Below are positions 59,269 through 64,000 of a DNA stretch of 64,000 nucleotides, in pieces; within the stretch, counting starts at the first letter, position 1, and the number at the start of each line of letters is the position of its first letter. Location: NCBI RefSeq assembly GCF_031846165.1, contig NZ_JAVRIE010000001.1:1054001-1118000 (forward strand). Direction: 5' to 3'. The position numbers were made by a program, and so were the translations under genes. Under the pieces are notes generated by a model. The model was not told the origin of the DNA, did no database searches, and saw only the letters and a program-made list of their open reading frames with translations. Origin of the DNA: Glaciecola blandensis. Its GTDB lineage: Bacteria > Pseudomonadota > Gammaproteobacteria > Enterobacterales > Alteromonadaceae.

Positions 59269-60285
59269 ATGAAGACACAGCTTCCTTTATTACCAGGCGA
59301 AAGCCCAATGCCCAAAGCGCCACAAGTCATATTAGATGATGGCACGAATTGCATTCCACAACACTACTTGTCATATCATCATACTCGAGAGTCCGTCGAG
59401 GCAATTGTGGCAGAGATTAACTATGATCCTAGCTACTTATTATTTGTAGACGAAGACCATGGTGGCTTGTTTATTCAAGTGGGTATTATTGGCTTAGACA
59501 ATTACATCGATAAACAAAGTCAGGGCTGTAAAAAGATTGTCTATGGCAGACGATGGCGTGTAGAACCTCAATTACCCTCTTCTGAAATCATACAAACAGC
59601 GTATCTGGCACTATGTAAAGCAAGAGAGCATGAAGTGCGTGAATTGGTGAAATTTGACGAAGCAGGCAAAGTCACCACACCATTTAGCTGTCACCATGAC
59701 TTGCCTTTGATGGCCATGTCGAGTGCGACTAATGCGGATGATAACAAAGGGAGTATCGACGGCGCTCAACTGAAGGCCACTATCGCTAAATTAACGTACG
59801 ACAAAGCCAAGTTTGAATTGGCTAATTTATTGCCTCTGCCTGGCGGTCAATATTTACTGAGCTTAAAGCCGATAGAAATTGAGAAATCCTCATTGCCAGA
59901 GCTTCATTCCATCACTTGCTTGAATATTGTGATGGATGATTTAACCGAAAACGCTTTCTTATTCAGCTTTATGGACGCGTTGTTGCACTTAAGTCAACGG
60001 GATGTTGAAGAACGGTTTTCATTTAAAGGCTTTGCTCGCTTTTCGCGGGAAAATAGTGTGACTAAAATCAGCAAATTATCAGCCCAAACCAGACATAAAG
60101 GCCTTACAGAGGGCAATATCGATTTCGCCAACATGTTTAAACAAAATAACTATGAAACCGACGAAACAAGAGTGCCAAAACTGAGAGACTCTGCTTTAGG
60201 CCGAAAACTTGTACAACAAATGAATCAGTTTGAGATTGGCGGCGGTATTCTGCCTCGTTCTAGTGATTCTAATCTCGACAAATAG
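59269..60285 (+). CDS. hypothetical protein, unknown family
   Basis: 338 residues without signal peptide or membrane span. The first half contains DPSYLLFVDEDHGGLFIQVG and GRRWRVEPQLPSSEIIQTAYLALCKAREHEVRELV; the second contains LPLPGGQYLLSLKPIE and FSFKGFARFSRENS. I recognise no catalytic motif. It looks like a lineage-conserved protein of marine Alteromonadales. ATG 59269 with GAG upstream. It precedes the tRNA cluster but is separated from it by the tRNA promoter. Confidence 0.7.
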   Translation: MKTQLPLLPGESPMPKAPQVILDDGTNCIPQHYLSYHHTRESVEAIVAEINYDPSYLLFVDEDHGGLFIQVGIIGLDNYIDKQSQGCKKIVYGRRWRVEPQLPSSEIIQTAYLALCKAREHEVRELVKFDEAGKVTTPFSCHHDLPLMAMSSATNADDNKGSIDGAQLKATIAKLTYDKAKFELANLLPLPGGQYLLSLKPIEIEKSSLPELHSITCLNIVMDDLTENAFLFSFMDALLHLSQRDVEERFSFKGFARFSRENSVTKISKLSAQTRHKGLTEGNIDFANMFKQNNYETDETRVPKLRDSALGRKLVQQMNQFEIGGGILPRSSDSNLDK

Positions 60286-60336
60286 GCCTTAACTGATTAT
60301 TTAGTGCGCAACTGATTATTTCATGCAAAAAAGGGG

Positions 60337-60365
60337 TTGACGACCACACTTCAACTAAGCATAAT
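60337..60365 (+). promoter_or_regulatory. sigma-70 promoter of the tRNA cluster
   Basis: TTGACG (60337-60342), a 17-base spacer and CATAAT (60360-60365), then a GCGCC discriminator as usual for stable-RNA promoters under stringent control. It starts transcription about 40 bp before tRNA-Met. Confidence 0.75.
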
Positions 60366-60411
60366 ACGCGCCACTCTGAAGCGGACAAGCATCGCTGATG
60401 AGTAATTTGAT

Positions 60412-60488
60412 GGCTACGTAGCTCAGCTGGTTAGAGCACATCACTCATAATGATGGGGTCGCAGGTTCGAGTCCCGCCGTAGCCACCA
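60412..60488 (+). tRNA. tRNA-Met (anticodon CAT), elongator type
   Basis: GGCTACG pairs with CGTAGCC, anticodon loop CTCATAA, T-arm GGTTCGAGTCC, CCA encoded. The paired first acceptor base fits an elongator rather than initiator tRNA. Confidence 0.95.
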
Positions 60489-60526
60489 ATTCACTTATTA
60501 CCTAGTAATTTGTGACTGAGAGATAT

Positions 60527-60611
60527 GCGGGAGTGGTGGAATTGGTAGACACGCTGGATTTAGGTTCCAGTGCTTCACGGCGTGAGAGTTCAAGTCTCTC
60601 CTTCCGCACCA
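60527..60611 (+). tRNA. tRNA-Leu (anticodon TAG)
   Basis: Type II tRNA with a long variable arm. GCGGGAG pairs with CTTCCGC with one wobble; the anticodon stem-loop CTGGA-TTTAGGT-TCCAG carries TAG; CCA encoded. Confidence 0.96.
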
Positions 60612-60619
60612 TACATTGT

Positions 60620-60695
60620 TGGGGTATAGCCAAGTTGGTAAGGCAGCGGGTTTTGATCCCGCCATTCGTAGGTTCGAGTCCTGCTACCCCAGCCA
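60620..60695 (+). tRNA. tRNA-Gln (anticodon TTG), copy 2
   Basis: Same sequence as the copy between ispE and prs, with TGGGGTA/TACCCCA acceptor, TTG anticodon and encoded CCA. 8 bp after tRNA-Leu. Confidence 0.97.
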
Positions 60696-60749
60696 TCTCA
60701 GTTTCATGTTTAATTAGGTATTGTAATCTAAGTCATCGTTGATTACTCT

Positions 60750-60825
60750 TGGGGTATAGCCAAGTTGGTAAGGCAGCGGGTTTTGATCCCGCCATTCGTA
60801 GGTTCGAGTCCTGCTACCCCAGCCA
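60750..60825 (+). tRNA. tRNA-Gln (anticodon TTG), copy 3
   Basis: Tandem duplicate of the preceding gene with a 54-bp spacer; last gene of the Met-Leu-Gln-Gln cluster. Confidence 0.97.
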
Positions 60826-60834
60826 TATTCTACA

Positions 60835-60858
60835 AACGTCGGTTTTCCGGCGTTTTTT
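60835..60858 (+). terminator. terminator of the tRNA cluster
   Basis: AACGTCGG and CCGGCGTT pair with one wobble around TTTT, followed by a T6 run, 9 bp after the last tRNA. Confidence 0.88.
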
Positions 60859-60878
60859 GCGTTTTAAGGGATGATATT

Positions 60879-62285
60879 TTGATACATGACATAGTAAATG
60901 CCGTAAATAATTTATTATGGGGCGACGGACAAGTCCTTATTTATATGCTGCTTATCGCCGGTATCTGGTTTACTTTCAAGCTCAAATTCATTCAAATCCT
61001 TAACTTTAAGCACATGTTCAGTTTGCTTAAAGGCAGCACCAAAAGTGACAAAGCTGGCATCAGCTCATTCCAAGCCCTTTGCACGAGTTTATCAGCGCGT
61101 GTTGGTACGGGTAATCTCGCAGGTGTCGCTGTAGCAATCTCCTTAGGTGGCGCTGGAGCCATATTCTGGATGTGGGTCATCGCGTTACTGGGCATGGCGA
61201 CCGGTTATGCTGAGAGCCTCTTAGGTCAAGTATATAAAATCAAAGACGATCATGGTGAATATCGCGGCGGACCGGCTTACTATATCAAGCAAGGCCTGAA
61301 GAACTCTTGGTTTGCAGTGTTGTTTGCACTTTGCCTATTCTTCGGTTACGGCTTTGTTTTTTCTGCTGTCCAAGCCAATACTATTACCGATGCGCTGAAC
61401 AATAGTTATGGCATATCGACCACCTATTCTGGACTGGTTATTATCGTGTTAGCTGGTGTGATTGTTATTGGTGGTCTGCGAGCCATAGCGCGATTCGCCG
61501 AGTACATCGTGCCGTTTATGGGGATCGCATATGTGCTCGTTGCTCTTGGTATCACCATTATCAACATTCAGTTCTTACCAGGCGTGCTTTACGACATCAT
61601 CACCTCTGCGTTTGGCCTACAAGAAGCGGGTGCGGGTGCGTTTGCAGCTGCCGTCAAAAACGGTATTCAGCGCGGTTTATATTCAAATGAAGCAGGCTCT
61701 GGTAGTGTTCCTCAGGCGGCTGCCTCAGCCACTCCACATCCTAACCACCCCGTTTCGCAAGGTTATGTGCAAATGCTTGGGGTGTTCATTGACACCATGA
61801 TCCTTTGTACTGCTACCGCTTTTATTATCCTGCTAGCGGGCAATGGAATGACCGGTGAAAGAGAAGGTATTCGACTTACTCAAGCAGCAATGGAGACACA
61901 CCTAGGCGTGTTTGGCGGTGATTTTGTATCGGCTGCTATTTGCTTGTTTGCCTTCACATCTGTGGTAGCGAACTATGCCTATGGTGAAAGTAATCTTCAT
62001 ATGTTTAAGCTAGACAATAAATTTGGAAGATTATTCTATACCTCAGGCTACTTGCTTATGATCTTTTGGGGCTCGAGAGAAAGCCTACAAACTGTCTGGA
62101 ATATGGCTGATATGGCTTTAGGCTTGATGACAGTCGTCAATATTATTGCCATCGTTTTACTCACGCCCACCATCGTTTCAGTGACGCGAGACTACAATGA
62201 AAAACGAAAAGCAAACGCTAAAATGGATTTCATTGAAGATGATTGCGATATTCAGGGCGAGACCGAAGATAAGATTTGGAAGTAA
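60879..62285 (+). CDS. sodium:alanine/glycine symporter (AGCS family)
   Basis: Inner-membrane amino-acid carrier that uses the sodium gradient. Family signatures are NNLLWGDGQVLIYMLLIAGIW, SFQALCTSLSARVGTGNLAGVA, GGPAYYIKQGL and RGLYSNEAGSGSVPQAAA. About ten membrane helices. I place the start at TTG 60879 (AAGGG upstream), giving 468 residues. The longer frame from 60765 runs back through tRNA-Gln and is artefactual. The terminator of the tRNA cluster lies just before, so it needs its own promoter or depends on read-through. Confidence 0.94.
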   Translation: MIHDIVNAVNNLLWGDGQVLIYMLLIAGIWFTFKLKFIQILNFKHMFSLLKGSTKSDKAGISSFQALCTSLSARVGTGNLAGVAVAISLGGAGAIFWMWVIALLGMATGYAESLLGQVYKIKDDHGEYRGGPAYYIKQGLKNSWFAVLFALCLFFGYGFVFSAVQANTITDALNNSYGISTTYSGLVIIVLAGVIVIGGLRAIARFAEYIVPFMGIAYVLVALGITIINIQFLPGVLYDIITSAFGLQEAGAGAFAAAVKNGIQRGLYSNEAGSGSVPQAAASATPHPNHPVSQGYVQMLGVFIDTMILCTATAFIILLAGNGMTGEREGIRLTQAAMETHLGVFGGDFVSAAICLFAFTSVVANYAYGESNLHMFKLDNKFGRLFYTSGYLLMIFWGSRESLQTVWNMADMALGLMTVVNIIAIVLLTPTIVSVTRDYNEKRKANAKMDFIEDDCDIQGETEDKIWK

Positions 62286-62304
62286 TGCCCAGTAAAACTC
62301 AGTA

Positions 62305-62330
62305 AAAAAAGCGTTGTTAAGAACAAACGC
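62305..62330 (-). terminator. terminator between AGCS gene and small membrane gene
   Basis: GCGTTGTT and AACAAACGC pair round AAG with one bulge; read on the minus strand it ends in a T7 run, so it serves the 62331-62504 gene. Confidence 0.75.
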
Positions 62331-62504
62331 CTAGAGAAATAAAAATAACTGCACAACAACCATGACAAGCAGCAATGGTATTATCCACTTGGCTATTTTG
62401 CTCTGAGTTTCTGGAGAGATCCGTACTTCGGATTTCTCCAACATCGGTACAATAATAATTAATGAGATAAATAAAACGGCTAAAATACCTAAAATTGCTG
62501 TCAC
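62331..62504 (-). CDS. small two-helix membrane protein
   Basis: 57-residue frame from GTG 62504 to TAG, with AAGGAAG seven bases upstream. Two hydrophobic helices (TAILGILAVLFISLIIIVP and WIIPLLLVMVVVQLFLFL) flank a polar middle (LEKSEVRISPETQSKIAK). No family recognised. It has both a ribosome site and its own terminator, so it is likely real. It lies 40 bp downstream of the ubiF-like gene and may share its transcript. Confidence 0.68.
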   Translation of the reverse strand: MTAILGILAVLFISLIIIVPMLEKSEVRISPETQSKIAKWIIPLLLVMVVVQLFLFL

Positions 62505-62544
62505 GTTAATACTTCCTTAAAAATTTATAGTGTTTATTCGGGCT

Positions 62545-63720
62545 TTATTCCATACCCATCGCATACTTCAATACTTTATGTTTCACTGGGCCAGCGTTAT
62601 CCGCTATTTGAACGCCCATATTCCTTAATAATTTTAACGGTAAGATATCATTACTAAATGTCTGATAGAACACATCCATCGCGGTCATCATTGCAAGGTT
62701 AGGACCACGTCGACTGCGCTCGTAATCAATAAATGCTTGTTTATTTGTCAGGCTCACCGGATTACTCTTTATAGATTCAATCAGTGCGCCTACATCCTTA
62801 AACCCTAGATTAACACCCTGCCCGGCTAAGGGATTAATCTGATGAGCAGCGTCCCCGACCAAAACAACATTCTTTCTCCAATATTGATTCGCATGCATTC
62901 TTCGCAACGGGAACGCTGTTTTATCAATCACTTCAAAGTCACCCAAAACCTTTGGAAAAATAGCCTGCACTTTCGCCTTACACTCGCTGTTAGAGGCTTT
63001 CTTCAAAGTCTCGCTTAGCTCATTGTCGCCGTACCAAACTAAACTGGCATAATTGTCGAATAAAGGTAGAAACGCGATAGGTCCTTTCGGTGTAAATTGC
63101 TGCCACGTTGCCGCTTCAAATTCTGTTAACATTTTGACCAACAACACATTCGCATTTTGTTGGTACTGCCATGCGGTGGTGCCTATGTTCACAGCCGACC
63201 TTAGTTGCGAAAAGCCGCCATCGGCAGCCACGAAAACGTCAGCTACAACATCGCTACCATCATCTAATGAGATTAGCCCGCCCTCTTCGCTGTCGTTTAG
63301 CTTGATGCGCTCAGGCGATTGATAAAGTACCGTGACGTTGTCAGCATACTCGTCTTTCAATTTGTTCAGTAAAGCGAGTTGTAAAATTCTATTTTCAACA
63401 AAGTAACCTAAGTATTGTTCACCAATCTCATCAGCCTTGAAGTGCAGCGCTTTACTGATGTCTTCCCAAACCGACAGACGACTATATTGTTTGGCTCTCA
63501 TGGCGAGGACATCGTCCCAGACACCAAATGAACTTAGCAGAGATTGAGTGTAGCGATTTAAGGCAGATACTCGTAAATCTGGCGTCGACTTCGGATCAAA
63601 ATCATCAGGACGATTAGGCTCAATGACTAGCACCTTATGGCCTAATTTCGCTAAGCCGATCGCGCATGCAGCACCGACCATGCCTCCGCCGAAAACGCAA
63701 TAATCAACTTGATACCTCAT
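62545..63720 (-). CDS. ubiF: ubiquinone biosynthesis FAD monooxygenase, UbiF-like
   Basis: About 391 residues of the UbiH/UbiF/VisC family, which hydroxylates ring carbons of ubiquinone precursors. The dinucleotide motif is CVFGGGMVGAACAIGLAKLG; TPDLRVSALNRYTQSLL, WQQFTPKGPIAFLPLFDNYA, and GDAAHQINPLAGQGVNLGF are close to what I recall of E. coli UbiF, favouring UbiF over UbiH or UbiI. ATG 63720 follows AAGGA about ten bases upstream; the open frame to 63771 adds 17 residues without family sequence. Confidence 0.88.
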   Translation of the reverse strand: MRYQVDYCVFGGGMVGAACAIGLAKLGHKVLVIEPNRPDDFDPKSTPDLRVSALNRYTQSLLSSFGVWDDVLAMRAKQYSRLSVWEDISKALHFKADEIGEQYLGYFVENRILQLALLNKLKDEYADNVTVLYQSPERIKLNDSEEGGLISLDDGSDVVADVFVAADGGFSQLRSAVNIGTTAWQYQQNANVLLVKMLTEFEAATWQQFTPKGPIAFLPLFDNYASLVWYGDNELSETLKKASNSECKAKVQAIFPKVLGDFEVIDKTAFPLRRMHANQYWRKNVVLVGDAAHQINPLAGQGVNLGFKDVGALIESIKSNPVSLTNKQAFIDYERSRRGPNLAMMTAMDVFYQTFSNDILPLKLLRNMGVQIADNAGPVKHKVLKYAMGME

Positions 63721-64000
63721 AGTTTGCTTTTCCTTAAATCTTTTTGATGTTTCTATTACACTATATACCACAGACTAGCACAAAACAGTTCACGTTCTAT
63801 TGCGCTAAAGCAATGATTTTTATCCTGTTTTGTTTACACCTCTTCTTTGTGTAAGCCATTAAGTCCAAACGACGAGAATTATTATCAAAAATTCAAGGAG
63901 TTCACCTTGCAAAACTAGCTTAAAAGGCGCTTTCAGTTTAAAATACTGGGTTACGTTAATTCAATACCGCCGGCGTTGATTGAATAGCCATCCAAGAAGG
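63721..64000. other. window edge, no assigned gene
   Basis: About 280 bp. Holds the ubiF-like promoter region. On the minus strand the last 45 bases (63956-64000) form an open frame ending in TAA, reading PSWMAIQSTPAVLN, which could be the end of a gene entering from outside. Too short to call. Confidence 0.3.

Noticed and set aside
60502..60742. Open frames over the tRNA genes, including the first 38 codons in front of the AGCS transporter
   Set aside because: They are readings through tRNA-Leu and tRNA-Gln; the transporter start is better placed at TTG 60879 with its own ribosome site.
63956..64000. End of a minus-strand gene entering at the right edge
   Set aside because: Only 14 codons before the stop; too little to support a gene call, so left as an edge note.

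Overview
The window looks like a chromosomal segment of a marine gammaproteobacterium, most likely of the order Alteromonadales (Alteromonas/Glaciecola-like). This is inferred from gene order rather than from any marker search. The blocks behind it are hexR with an Entner-Doudoroff operon, trxB-aat-bpt-infA, clpSA facing cspD, rluE-mnmA-hflD-purB, hemA-prfA-prmC-sirB2-kdsA, and lolB-ispE-tRNA-prs-rplY-pth-ychF. Base composition looks moderate to AT-rich, and nearly all genes are intact.

Bases 1-14,075 are a central-carbon locus. Glycogen/maltodextrin genes (partial glgB, malQ) sit beside gap and the hexose-6-phosphate mutarotase gene yeaD. A five-gene minus-strand operon zwf-pgl-edd-glk-eda follows, then the divergent regulator hexR and the pyruvate kinase gene. 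Palindromes resembling the HexR operator lie before gap/malQ, before zwf, before hexR and, more weakly, before pyk. The locus therefore appears to carry its own regulator and targets, taking glucose through glucokinase and the Entner-Doudoroff route to lower glycolysis.

Bases about 14,160-22,020 are the unusual part: an array of small, mostly unrecognisable genes, all on the minus strand, separated by imperfect palindromes that end in integron-type core sites (GTTRRRY-like, with RYYYAAC-like partners). I count 13 such attC or attC-like sites matching 13 cassettes, with no integron integrase anywhere in the window. It is best described as a CALIN (cluster of attC sites lacking an integrase). 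Cargo includes a large DUF4209-like protein with an RNxxxHG motif, a RelE/ParE-type toxin-antitoxin pair whose toxin is frameshifted, an RraB-like RNase E regulator, two Cys-rich putative metal-binding proteins, several membrane or exported proteins, and one cassette that is almost nothing but its attC.

Bases 22,270-30,000 hold a membrane-tethered ECF-like sigma factor behind a membrane-anchored alpha/beta hydrolase, a saccharopine-dehydrogenase-like protein, a YdjA-type nitroreductase, sppA, sprT and yfbV. From 30,000 to 63,800 the genes are mostly housekeeping: protein quality control and N-end rule (trxB, aat, bpt, clpA, clpS), translation (infA, rluE, mnmA, prfA, prmC, rplY, pth, ychF, four tRNAs), precursor synthesis (purB, kdsA, hemA, ispE, prs, a ubiF-like gene) and the TCA enzyme Icd. 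Oddities here include a membrane class III adenylate cyclase overlapping roxA, a lipoyl-domain protein with an 18-bp tandem repeat and a C-terminal membrane anchor, a lolB gene whose best start is ATT, and a structured rplY leader.
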